Below are positions 23,344 to 30,685 of a stretch of 33,769 bases of DNA, piece by piece. The translations under genes were made by a program, and so were the position numbers. Position 1 is the first letter of the stretch. The number at the start of each line of letters is the position of its first letter. This DNA comes from Occallatibacter sp. Its GTDB lineage: Bacteria > Acidobacteriota > Terriglobia > Terriglobales > Acidobacteriaceae. A model generated the notes under the pieces. It was not told where the DNA came from, searched no databases, and was given only the letters and a program-made list of their open reading frames with translations. The DNA is taken from the NCBI GenBank assembly GCA_017883405.1, contig JADGNO010000176.1:1-33769 (forward strand), in the 5' to 3' direction.

Positions 23344-24492
23344 CTACTTGCCGCTGCTTGCCAGCACCTTTTCGTAGTAGCGCACGTATTGCGGCACTAC
23401 GAGGGATGCGCAGAATCGCTTTTGCGCGTTGCGCCGCACTTCATCGCGCATTGTTTCGAGACGTGCCTTGTCGCTCAGCAGGCTCAACGCTCCCTGCGCC
23501 ATACCGTCTACATCGCCCACCTTGTAGAGCAATCCCGTAAAGCCATCTTCTATCAGTTCGGGAACGCCGCCCACGCGGGTTGCGATTGACGGGACCTTGC
23601 ACGCCATTGCCTCAAGGGCAGCCAGCCCGAAGGATTCAAGTTCGCTTGGCATGAGCATCAGGTCCGCAAGGGGCAGCAGTTCATTTACGCGGTCCTGCTT
23701 GCCGACAAAGTGCACTTTGCTCTGGATGCCAAGATCGTGCGCGAGCCATTCGGCGGCAGAACGGTCGGGGCCGTCGCCGACCAATACCAATTGAGCAGGC
23801 ATTTTGCTGACGACGCGCGCAAAGATCTCGACCACATCTACTACGCGTTTTACCGGCCTGAAGTTGGACAGGTGCATGAGGATTGCTTCGTGCGGGGCGG
23901 CGAACTTGCGCCGCGCTTCGGCGCGCAGTTCCTCGTCGCTGAAGGGCGCGTAGACATCGCAGTTTACAAAGTTTGTCACGACTTCAATGTCGCGCGTTAC
24001 TTCAAAACTTTCGATGGTCTTTTCTTTTAGGTAATTCGAAATGCTGGTAACGCCGTCGCTTTCCTGGATGGCATAGTGCGTAATGGGCAGATAGCAGCGA
24101 TCAAGTCCCACGAGTGTAATGTCGGTACCGTGCAGTGTGGTCACAAACGGGAGCCGGCGTCCGCGGGTTGCAAGCATTTGCCGCGCTAGCAGCGCGCTTA
24201 CTGAGTGCGGAATAGCGTAGTGCACGTGCAGCAGATCGAGTTCGTTGAACTCTGCCACTTCGGCCATGCGCGAGGCCAGCGCAAGATCGTAAGGGGGAAA
24301 CTCAAACAACGGATAGCTGGAAACCGGAACCTCGTGATAAAAGATGCCTTCTTCTCGTCCGTTCAGCCGGAAGGGCTGCGAATAGGAGATGAAGTGCACC
24401 TGGTGACCGAGTGCAGCTAGCTCAATGCCTAGCTCCGTGGCCACTACGCCCGAACCGCCGTAGGTGGGGTAACACGTAATTCCGATCCGCAT
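23344..24492 (-). CDS. bshA: N-acetyl-alpha-D-glucosaminyl L-malate synthase BshA
   Basis: This 382-aa GT4-family glycosyltransferase makes the first intermediate of bacillithiol by joining GlcNAc from UDP-GlcNAc to L-malate. The N-terminus MRIGITCYPTYGGSGVVATELG and the following HQVHFISYSQPFRL match BshA closely. The central LLHVHYAIPHSVSALLARQM and the donor-site region PSELESFGLAALEAMACKVP fit the retaining GT-B fold. The start at 24492 is preferred over the track's TTG at 24504; a GGAAG lies five nt upstream. Later-step genes bshB and bshC are not in the window. The protein is cytosolic. It follows the RraA-like gene on the same strand after 171 nt. Confidence 0.93.
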   Translation of the reverse strand: MRIGITCYPTYGGSGVVATELGIELAALGHQVHFISYSQPFRLNGREEGIFYHEVPVSSYPLFEFPPYDLALASRMAEVAEFNELDLLHVHYAIPHSVSALLARQMLATRGRRLPFVTTLHGTDITLVGLDRCYLPITHYAIQESDGVTSISNYLKEKTIESFEVTRDIEVVTNFVNCDVYAPFSDEELRAEARRKFAAPHEAILMHLSNFRPVKRVVDVVEIFARVVSKMPAQLVLVGDGPDRSAAEWLAHDLGIQSKVHFVGKQDRVNELLPLADLMLMPSELESFGLAALEAMACKVPSIATRVGGVPELIEDGFTGLLYKVGDVDGMAQGALSLLSDKARLETMRDEVRRNAQKRFCASLVVPQYVRYYEKVLASSGK

Positions 24493-24663
24493 AAGGTCTT
24501 CCAAATTGGAGCGCGAGGTACGAAAACATGCCAGCTTTTGCCGAAACGGCAGGCCGTTGCATGTCCCTCAAGATTGTAGATGATCCTGAGGGCCGGGCGT
24601 CGGCGGGTCTGCAATCGCGTCGAAGTTTACTGCAAGGAAGTTTTACAGGCCACCGCTGAGATC

Positions 24664-25617
24664 TTATTGAGCAGAGCGGGGCGATCTGGCCTTCGTCAGC
24701 AACGCGTCAAATTCGGACCTCGGCATTTTCAGCATGTCCGGATGCGCCTCCACCCACTTCGCAAAAGCATCGTACTTATCCGCTGTCCATCCCCCTTCAA
24801 ACTGCGCGCCGTTCTTTCCCTCGCGATTCAATTCGAAGTTGAAGTCGTCTTTCAACGAGGTGAACTCCGCATAGCTGACTGCATCCTCCGCAAGAATGGC
24901 CGGGATAAAGATGACTCCTTCCGGCTTGCACAGAACCAGGTCTCCGGGCAGCACAACTGCGCGCCCTATGCGGATGGCGGCGTTGATCGAGGCCAGTTCC
25001 ATGTTGGCCCACGCCGACGGATCGTATCCGCGATAGAAGCCGTTGAAGTTTGGAATCTCACGATTCTCCTCCTGGTCGCGAATCCCGCCATCGAAGACAA
25101 ACCCGGTGTGAGTATGCGCCGCTACAGCGTTGCCTAGATTGGATCCGATCAAAGTTCCCTCGATCACCTTTCCGAATCCATCGGCCACATACACATCGCC
25201 AATCTGCAATTCGGCGATTGGCCAGCTGTTCGTTCCAGAGCCACGGCCGAGCAGGCGTCCTTCCGCTTTGCCTTCGGCGGCAATGGCCCTGGTCATGTCT
25301 GGACGCGAAGGCATGTATTGCGCCGTGAGTGCGCGGCCCGCAAATGGCTTGTCAATATGCAAAGCCTGCCATCCGGTGTCGAATTGATTGTTGTATCCCT
25401 GACCGCGCAAAAACTCCCAAATGTCTTCGATCGTCGTGTCGACCGCGCGCTTCAGGAGCGAGTCGGGCAGCCTGGGCCTGCCGTCCGGGAATCGATCGCC
25501 CTTCCATTCCGAGGTGTAGAAGAGTATCTGATCCCGAGTGGTCTTCGCCTGGCTGAACGCAGATGAGGGTGAAGTCGCAATGATGGCCAGAAGGAACGCA
25601 ACGACTATTTTTTTCAT
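24664..25617 (-). CDS. RraA-like family protein with signal peptide
   Basis: The protein is 317 aa from the ATG at 25617 (GGAGA eight nt upstream). It begins with a convincing signal peptide (MKKIVVAFLLAIIATSPSSAFS). The core fits the RraA / HMG-CHA aldolase fold: a small domain with IEDIWEFLRG, then IGSNLGNAVAAHTHTGFVFDGGIRDQEE, carrying the family's GGxRD motif, and a proline-rich end PGDLVLCKPEGVIFIP. Family members are RNase E inhibitors or divalent-metal aldolases/decarboxylases of hydroxy-oxo acids. Export to the periplasm rules out RNase E control here and favours an enzyme. It lies 114 nt downstream of the MR/MLE gene and is probably the last member of that operon. Confidence 0.88.
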   Translation of the reverse strand: MKKIVVAFLLAIIATSPSSAFSQAKTTRDQILFYTSEWKGDRFPDGRPRLPDSLLKRAVDTTIEDIWEFLRGQGYNNQFDTGWQALHIDKPFAGRALTAQYMPSRPDMTRAIAAEGKAEGRLLGRGSGTNSWPIAELQIGDVYVADGFGKVIEGTLIGSNLGNAVAAHTHTGFVFDGGIRDQEENREIPNFNGFYRGYDPSAWANMELASINAAIRIGRAVVLPGDLVLCKPEGVIFIPAILAEDAVSYAEFTSLKDDFNFELNREGKNGAQFEGGWTADKYDAFAKWVEAHPDMLKMPRSEFDALLTKARSPRSAQ

Positions 25618-25730
25618 CGTTCTAATCTCCACTTCAGTCAGGTGGTTGCAAGAGTCTGTGCTCGAATCGCACGCACATCAAATCGACAATTCATTTCGCT
25701 TATGAACAGAGCAGACCAATCAGCGCTCGA

Positions 25731-27101
25731 TCAACTGAACAACGCGTCGTCCCAAGACTGTGCTTCATCCCACATGGGCGTGGGGTCAAAGTAGGCGGTC
25801 CCCGGCTTCAGGTGACGCTTTACTTCTTCGTCGTTCAACGTGATGCCCAATCCCGGCTTGTCAGGCACAGTGATGAAGCCCTTGTTAACGATTGGTTTTT
25901 CGATGCCGGTCACCAAGTCCTGCCAGAAGGGCACATCGAGCGCGTGGTTTTCAAGCGCCAGGAAGTTGCGTGTGGCAGCGGCACAGTGAACATTTGCCAT
26001 GCAGCTTATCGGAGTCCCTGCAAAGTGCATGGCCATGGGGACGCCATGAGCGAACGCCATGTCGCCGATTCGATGGGTTTGCAGGATTCCGCCGGAGGTG
26101 GCAAGGTCCGGATGAATCTTATCCACGGCATGCTCGCGGCAAAGAGTTTCAAAGTCGGAGACCTGATAAATATCTTCTCCGGTGAGGATGGGCGTGGGGT
26201 TAGCCTCTCTGATTTCCTTCAGCAGATCGGTGTAGTACCACGGAACGACATCCTCCATCCACTCCAGATTGAACTTCTCATATGCCTTGCCGAGGCGAAT
26301 GACAGACTTGACGCCGATGTGGCCCAGATGGTCGATTGAGAGCGGCATATCGTAGCCGATGTTGTCGCGCACCGCAGCAACGTATTCACATAGCCGATCG
26401 ATGCCTTTGTCTGTCACTTCAGTCGCCATAAACGGGTGCGGCTGGCTGCGAAGCTCCCATTTGTCCTGCCCGGACGGTTGCATCACAGTGCCGGGGATTC
26501 CTTCGAGCACGTTGATACCGAGGTCCATTTTCACCCAAGTCAGGCCCATTTCTTTGCGCTCTTTGGCGCGGCGGCCGTACTCGGCCGGATCCATCGATTC
26601 GGTGGTATCGGCATAAATGCGAATCTTATCGCGCCATTTGCCGCCCAGCATCTGATAAACGGGAATGTTGTAGACCTTGCCAGCGATATCCCAAAGTGCC
26701 ATTTCAACGGCACATACTCCTCCGGCCTGTCGTGCGTTGCCGCCAAATTGCGCAATCTTCTGAAAGAGGTAATCGATGTTGAGCGGGTTCTCGCCCAGCA
26801 GCCGGCTCTTGAGCACCATCGCATACTGAGGACCCGCGATGTCGCGCACCTCTCCCAAACCGTACACGTCCTGGTTGGTGTCGATGCGAATGATGACGCA
26901 CGGGCTCGGGCCTGGCTTGACCACTACGGCATAGCGCATGTCGGTAATCTTCAATGTGGACGGGCTTGAGGCCTGATTCACATTCCTGATGGCAGGCTCC
27001 GTGGCTTCAGCGCTGCGACGAAATGCTCCGCCAGCCAGCACGGCCAATGAGGACTTGAGAACGCTGCGACGGTTGATGCGCGGCTTCCATGTTTCAAACA
27101 T
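25731..27101 (-). CDS. Tat-exported mandelate racemase/muconate lactonizing-family enzyme
   Basis: This 456-aa enolase-superfamily protein starts with a Tat signal (INRRSVLKSSLAVLAGG). The capping domain spans about 50-170 and the barrel follows. Likely catalytic and metal-binding residues are K191 (VKMDLG), D257 (SIDHLG), E283 (WMED), E309 (TGED), D332 and H359 (MHFAGTP). The pattern is closest to acid-sugar dehydratases such as galactonate dehydratase, which remove water from aldonic acids to give 2-keto-3-deoxy acids. The exact substrate is unknown. A Tat signal is unusual in this mostly cytosolic family but is seen in some environmental bacteria. Its ATG overlaps the ThuA stop by eight nt, so the two are translationally linked. 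Confidence 0.9.
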   Translation of the reverse strand: MFETWKPRINRRSVLKSSLAVLAGGAFRRSAEATEPAIRNVNQASSPSTLKITDMRYAVVVKPGPSPCVIIRIDTNQDVYGLGEVRDIAGPQYAMVLKSRLLGENPLNIDYLFQKIAQFGGNARQAGGVCAVEMALWDIAGKVYNIPVYQMLGGKWRDKIRIYADTTESMDPAEYGRRAKERKEMGLTWVKMDLGINVLEGIPGTVMQPSGQDKWELRSQPHPFMATEVTDKGIDRLCEYVAAVRDNIGYDMPLSIDHLGHIGVKSVIRLGKAYEKFNLEWMEDVVPWYYTDLLKEIREANPTPILTGEDIYQVSDFETLCREHAVDKIHPDLATSGGILQTHRIGDMAFAHGVPMAMHFAGTPISCMANVHCAAATRNFLALENHALDVPFWQDLVTGIEKPIVNKGFITVPDKPGLGITLNDEEVKRHLKPGTAYFDPTPMWDEAQSWDDALFS

Positions 27102-27984
27102 GGTGAATGCTTACCTTTCTCCAAGACTCTGCATGAAGAGAACGCGTTTCAGAAGCCTTGGCGGCTACCCAGCGCACGGCGTTGACCAGCATGGCCTGAT
27201 AGGCGGGATTTCCGTGGGCTTCGTTGGCATGGCCCAGCGCGATATTTACGATGCGTGTCTTTGGGTCATTGACCACCCACACTGAGGCGTATGCTTTCCC
27301 GCTTTCGGCTTCTGGACTGGTCTCTGCAAGCACATCGACTGGCGCGCCGGGATTGAATTCCATGCGATATTGTTCGTCGATGATTTTGAATTCGGCAGGA
27401 ACGCCGTGCATGACAGCGTGGGCGGGTTGGCGGTTGAAGACTGTGAACTCGCCGCGGCCATGGCTCCTGGCGCCTCCGCCCACGAACCGCTGATTGTAGG
27501 CGGGTACGTTTTGCCAGTTGAACCACGCGGCTGCGTGACAGACTACGACTCCGTGGCCTGCATCAGCGAAGGCATTCAGCGCGTTTTGAAAAGCCGGTGT
27601 GCCAAAGCTGGCGTGATTTGCACTGAATACGAGGACGTCAGCATGTGCGAGTTGCGCCACGGCTTCATCGGCATTCGAGGTGTAAGCTGTCGCAATTCCG
27701 CCGGCCGCATTGAGTGTGGCGTTGTCTGCGGCGTGAAAATAAGTTTCAAAATCGTGTGAGCTGCCGCCGCCAACAAGCAAGGTGCGGATGGTGCCGGCTT
27801 GCGGCTTGGCCGGAAGTGTTTCGCCACTGGCCGGCAATGCCTGCTCTGCGTCTGTGAGCAGGGCGGCCCCGAGGTGAGCTGCATGCGCAACACCGGTGGC
27901 TGCGCCGGCAATTGCCGCAGCCACGCCGACTCCTCCAACGCTCAATACTTTTCGGCGCGTAATTCTTGAAGCGTCGTCGGTCAT
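27094..27984 (-). CDS. Tat-exported ThuA-like domain protein
   Basis: This 296-aa protein opens with a Tat signal (ITRRKVLSVGGVGVAAAIAGAA). The rest is a ThuA domain, a class I glutamine-amidotransferase-like fold: LLVGGGSSHDFETYF, ADVLVFSANHASFGTPAFQ, GHGVVVCHAAAWFNW and RIVNIALGHANEAHGNP are its characteristic strands. ThuA proteins occur in trehalose and sugar-acid catabolic clusters and in many secreted bacterial proteins, but their reaction is not settled. The start overlaps the cupin stop as ATGA, and its own stop overlaps the next ATG, so it is part of a coupled operon. The product is expected in the periplasm, with the MR/MLE enzyme. Confidence 0.88.
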   Translation of the reverse strand: MTDDASRITRRKVLSVGGVGVAAAIAGAATGVAHAAHLGAALLTDAEQALPASGETLPAKPQAGTIRTLLVGGGSSHDFETYFHAADNATLNAAGGIATAYTSNADEAVAQLAHADVLVFSANHASFGTPAFQNALNAFADAGHGVVVCHAAAWFNWQNVPAYNQRFVGGGARSHGRGEFTVFNRQPAHAVMHGVPAEFKIIDEQYRMEFNPGAPVDVLAETSPEAESGKAYASVWVVNDPKTRIVNIALGHANEAHGNPAYQAMLVNAVRWVAAKASETRSLHAESWRKVSIHHV

Positions 27985-28415
27985 TTACTCACGTCCGCAC
28001 CGTGTCTTATGGCAGGTTCAATTTTGCAGTCAGGCATTGCCCGCAGAATTTCTTCCTGACCGGTTGGTCCGAATACGACGAGAAAGCGCAGAGTATTATC
28101 TCCGGTGTTCACTGTTTCGTGAAAGACGCCGGCGGGCAAGTGGATCAAGTCGCCGGCCACGACGCGGCGTCTTTGCTCTCCGCCGATGTCGACCATCTGC
28201 GTGCCTTCGCCTTCAATGACGTAGAGAATCTCCTCCATGTCGGGGTGGTTGTGACGGAGATGTCCCTTGCCCGGCTCAACGGTTACAACGCCGAGCAAGA
28301 ACTTGTCTGCGCCAGTGACCTTGGGCTCGCTGAGCCATTGCAGGCGGCCCCAATCAAAGGCCAGGGTTTCTACATCGTCGGGCTGTACGAATCGCTTACC
28401 GCTGATTTGAGTCAT
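27981..28415 (-). CDS. Single-domain cupin protein
   Basis: This 144-aa protein has both cupin motifs. Motif 1 is GHLRHNHPDMEEILYVIEGEG, with the HxH and Glu metal ligands. Motif 2 is GDLIHLPAGVFHETVNTG, with the fourth His ligand. A metal-binding jelly-roll enzyme or sugar-acid-binding protein is expected in the cytoplasm, as it has no signal peptide. Isomerase, dioxygenase or sensor functions are all possible. The ribosome-binding site GGAGGA is strong. The gene lies 23 nt after the TIM-barrel gene and overlaps thuA by four nt. Confidence 0.9.
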   Translation of the reverse strand: MTQISGKRFVQPDDVETLAFDWGRLQWLSEPKVTGADKFLLGVVTVEPGKGHLRHNHPDMEEILYVIEGEGTQMVDIGGEQRRRVVAGDLIHLPAGVFHETVNTGDNTLRFLVVFGPTGQEEILRAMPDCKIEPAIRHGADVSK

Positions 28416-28438
28416 GAGACTCCTCCGTGAGGACTTGA

Positions 28439-29272
28439 TTATGGCTTCGAGATGACAGCCTTTTTGAACGATCGGGTCTGTTCGGTAATGGCGCGCTCAA
28501 CGGCGAGCCGCTCAATGCTTGAAGCTCCGAAGAAGCCGTGCACGCCCGTGGTGTGTTCATAAATGAATTGCGAGTCTGCGGGTTCGGCGATGGGACCGCC
28601 ATGGCAGATGACCAGGATGTCTGGATTGATGGCGGCAGCTGCATCGCGAATCTCCTGAACTTTGACGGCTGCATCGGCGAGCGTCATGGATGTGTGTACA
28701 CCGATGCTGCCGCCGACCGTGCATCCCATATGGGCCACCAGAACATCGGCTCCTGCCCTGGTCATCTTCACCGCTTCGTTCACGTTGAAAACGTAGGGGC
28801 AAGTCAGAAGATCCAACTGGTGCGCAATCCGGATCATTTCCACTTCAAGGTCATAGCTCATTCCCGTCTCTTCAAGATGAACGCGGAATGTGCCGTCGAT
28901 GAGCCCGACGGTTGGGAAGTTCTGCACACCAGCAAAGCCAAGATCGCGAATCTGCGGCAGAAACCTGTGCATGCGCCGGAAGGGGTCGGTTCCGCAAACG
29001 CCGGCGAGGACGGGCGTGTGCTTGACCACGGGCAAAACTTCTTCAGCCATTTCAACCACAATCTGATTTGCATCGCCGTAGGAGAGCAGCCCGGCACTGG
29101 ATCCGCGGCCCGCCATCCGATAGCGGCCGGAATTATAAATAATGATCAGATCTGCGCCACCGGCTTCAGCAAACTTGGCTGAAATTCCTGTGCCCGCGCC
29201 GACGCCAAGAATGGGCGATCCGGCACGAACCTGTTCGCGCAGCCTGGCAAGACACTGCTCGCGTAACGTCAT
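28439..29272 (-). CDS. Phosphoenolpyruvate-hydrolase-family TIM-barrel protein (Tm-1 C-terminal half)
   Basis: This 277-aa cytosolic protein matches the PEP-hydrolase-like TIM-barrel family (TIM-barrel signal-transduction-type domain). Typical strands are [61 protein letters not shown] and [15 protein letters not shown], with [13 protein letters not shown] near the end. Homologues form the C-terminal half of the tomato Tm-1 protein. The reaction is not firmly established, though a phosphoenolpyruvate-mutase-like or aldolase-like role fits the fold. Its ATG overlaps the Tm-1-like N-terminal gene stop as ATGA, and AAGGAG lies upstream. The pairing suggests the two proteins work as a complex. 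Confidence 0.88.
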   Translation of the reverse strand: MTLREQCLARLREQVRAGSPILGVGAGTGISAKFAEAGGADLIIIYNSGRYRMAGRGSSAGLLSYGDANQIVVEMAEEVLPVVKHTPVLAGVCGTDPFRRMHRFLPQIRDLGFAGVQNFPTVGLIDGTFRVHLEETGMSYDLEVEMIRIAHQLDLLTCPYVFNVNEAVKMTRAGADVLVAHMGCTVGGSIGVHTSMTLADAAVKVQEIRDAAAAINPDILVICHGGPIAEPADSQFIYEHTTGVHGFFGASSIERLAVERAITEQTRSFKKAVISKP

Positions 29273-30504
29273 GCGTTTTTCTTCTCCTTTACGATCTCAA
29301 GAAACTCTGCAAACAGCCGCGCCGCGAACGATGGGTCATTGATGTGCGCGTCCACCTCAACCAGTTTGACCGCAGGCTTTATGTACTGCCTGATCGCATT
29401 GAACAAAGCCTCATCGGCTTCGTGGCTGTAAAACGGCTGGCCTGGACAATCGATTGCTGAGACGCCGCGCAGTGGTAGCACGATGGTTACAGGGCCCATG
29501 GCTGCGCTGGCTCTCTCGGCAATCTGTTTACCAAGGATCGCATTTTCGGCGGGCGTTGTGCGCATCAAAGTGACGGACGAATTGTGGCGGTACAGCGTGC
29601 GCTCGCGATATTTTTCGGGGACGGTTTCGAAGGGACCGAAGTTGACCATATCGATGGCGCCGACTGAAATCACCTGCGGCACGCCGCAGATTCCGGCTTC
29701 CTGCAGGCGATTGGGACCGGCGGAAAGAATTCCACCGGCCAGCTCATCTGCAAGTTCAGTTGTTGTAATGTCAATAACGCCGCAGGCAAGGCCCGAGCGG
29801 ATGATCTGTTCCATGCTCTGACCGCCGACTCCGTTGGCAGAGAAGACGAGCACTTCGAATCCAGCCTTCTCCAGCATGCCTCTTACCTGGGTGACGCACG
29901 GCGTGGTAACGCCAAACATGGTGGCGCAGACCAAGGGGCGGTCTGCGACGAACTGCGGCGTCGGCAATCCACACATTCCGGCCATGGCGTTGGCGGCGGT
30001 TGTGAGCACATTGCAGGTGACGCGATTCAAGCCGGCGATATCAGAGACAGCGTGCATCATCAGCATGTCTGAGCCGCCCACGTAGGACCGGACGTTGCCT
30101 GAGGCCGAAGTTGAAACCATCAGCTTGGGCACGCCCAGCGGCAACTCTCTCATGCCGGCGGAGGCAACGCTGGTGCCGCCTGAGCCGCCAACTGCGAGCA
30201 CACCTGCAAGCGGTTGCTGACGATGACGCTCGCTGAGCCACTCGGCAAGCCCGACCTGCATGGTCATGACGGCCTGACCACGGTCGCCACCGGAGATTAG
30301 TGCTTCAAGCGAGCTCCCGCCGCGCAGGGCAATCTGTTCGCGAGTAATGTCGGGTGTAAACGGCGGCGGCCCCAGAATACCCACGTCAATGACGATGACG
30401 TCGATTCCGAGCGAGCGCAGATGGTCGCGCAGAAACCTGACCTCATCCCCTTTGGTGTCGAGAGTTCCGATAAGTGCGACTGGACCACGCGGATTGAGCT
30501 GAAT
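29269..30504 (-). CDS. Tm-1-like ATP-binding (UPF0261) protein, non-canonical ATT start proposed
   Basis: The ORF track begins at a GTG (30384) inside the conserved domain. Reading the same frame upstream recovers family-typical sequence, [23 protein letters not shown] then [12 protein letters not shown], back to about 30480. The frame stays open to a TGA at 30538-30540, but contains no ATG, GTG or TTG before the GTG. An ATT at 30504-30502 with GGAGG five nt upstream is the best start, giving 411 aa, the normal length of the family. The rest ([37 protein letters not shown]) is typical. Family function is unknown; the tomato homologue Tm-1 binds a viral replication protein. First gene of the operon. 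Confidence 0.85.
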   Translation of the reverse strand: MQLNPRGPVALIGTLDTKGDEVRFLRDHLRSLGIDVIVIDVGILGPPPFTPDITREQIALRGGSSLEALISGGDRGQAVMTMQVGLAEWLSERHRQQPLAGVLAVGGSGGTSVASAGMRELPLGVPKLMVSTSASGNVRSYVGGSDMLMMHAVSDIAGLNRVTCNVLTTAANAMAGMCGLPTPQFVADRPLVCATMFGVTTPCVTQVRGMLEKAGFEVLVFSANGVGGQSMEQIIRSGLACGVIDITTTELADELAGGILSAGPNRLQEAGICGVPQVISVGAIDMVNFGPFETVPEKYRERTLYRHNSSVTLMRTTPAENAILGKQIAERASAAMGPVTIVLPLRGVSAIDCPGQPFYSHEADEALFNAIRQYIKPAVKLVEVDAHINDPSFAARLFAEFLEIVKEKKNA

Positions 30505-30565
30505 AACTTCCTCCGAAGTACTGATTGAAACTGTATCTCAATGGCTCATAGTCCATTTGGGGTGG

Positions 30566-30595
30566 AATGTATTCTCGTCCGTCGAACGTTGTCAA
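30566..30595 (-). promoter_or_regulatory. Sigma-70-like promoter of the Tm-1/MR-MLE operon
   Basis: On the minus strand a perfect -35 TTGACA (30595-30590) is followed after 18 bp by TACATT (30571-30566). This would place the transcript start about 54 nt before the proposed ATT codon. The -10 lies within the inverted repeat GAAT-GT-ATTC (30565-30574), a possible operator. Confidence 0.65.
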
Positions 30596-30616
30596 GAATC
30601 TCACGCCAGGGGTCTG

Positions 30617-30647
30617 CTGCGCGACTCTTGAAATAAAAGTCGCGCAG
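30617..30647. other. 10-bp inverted repeat between beta-helix gene and operon
   Basis: CTGCGCGACT and AGTCGCGCAG form a perfect 10-bp stem around an AT-rich 11-nt loop. It lies 39 nt downstream of the beta-helix gene and 22 bp upstream of the operon -35. No T-tract follows on the minus strand, so it is either a non-classical transcription end or an operator for the operon. Confidence 0.55.
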
Positions 30648-30685
30648 TGCGATGGTGGCTGATATGTGCCGATGTGGGCTGGAGC

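Noticed and set aside
28538-29182. 214-aa plus-strand ORF
   Set aside because: Antisense to the PEP-hydrolase-family gene; no recognisable features.
30297-30488. 63-aa minus-strand ORF over the Tm-1-like N-terminus
   Set aside because: Tested as a frameshifted start of the Tm-1-like gene. The family-typical sequence is in the other frame, continuous with the main ORF, so no frameshift is needed.
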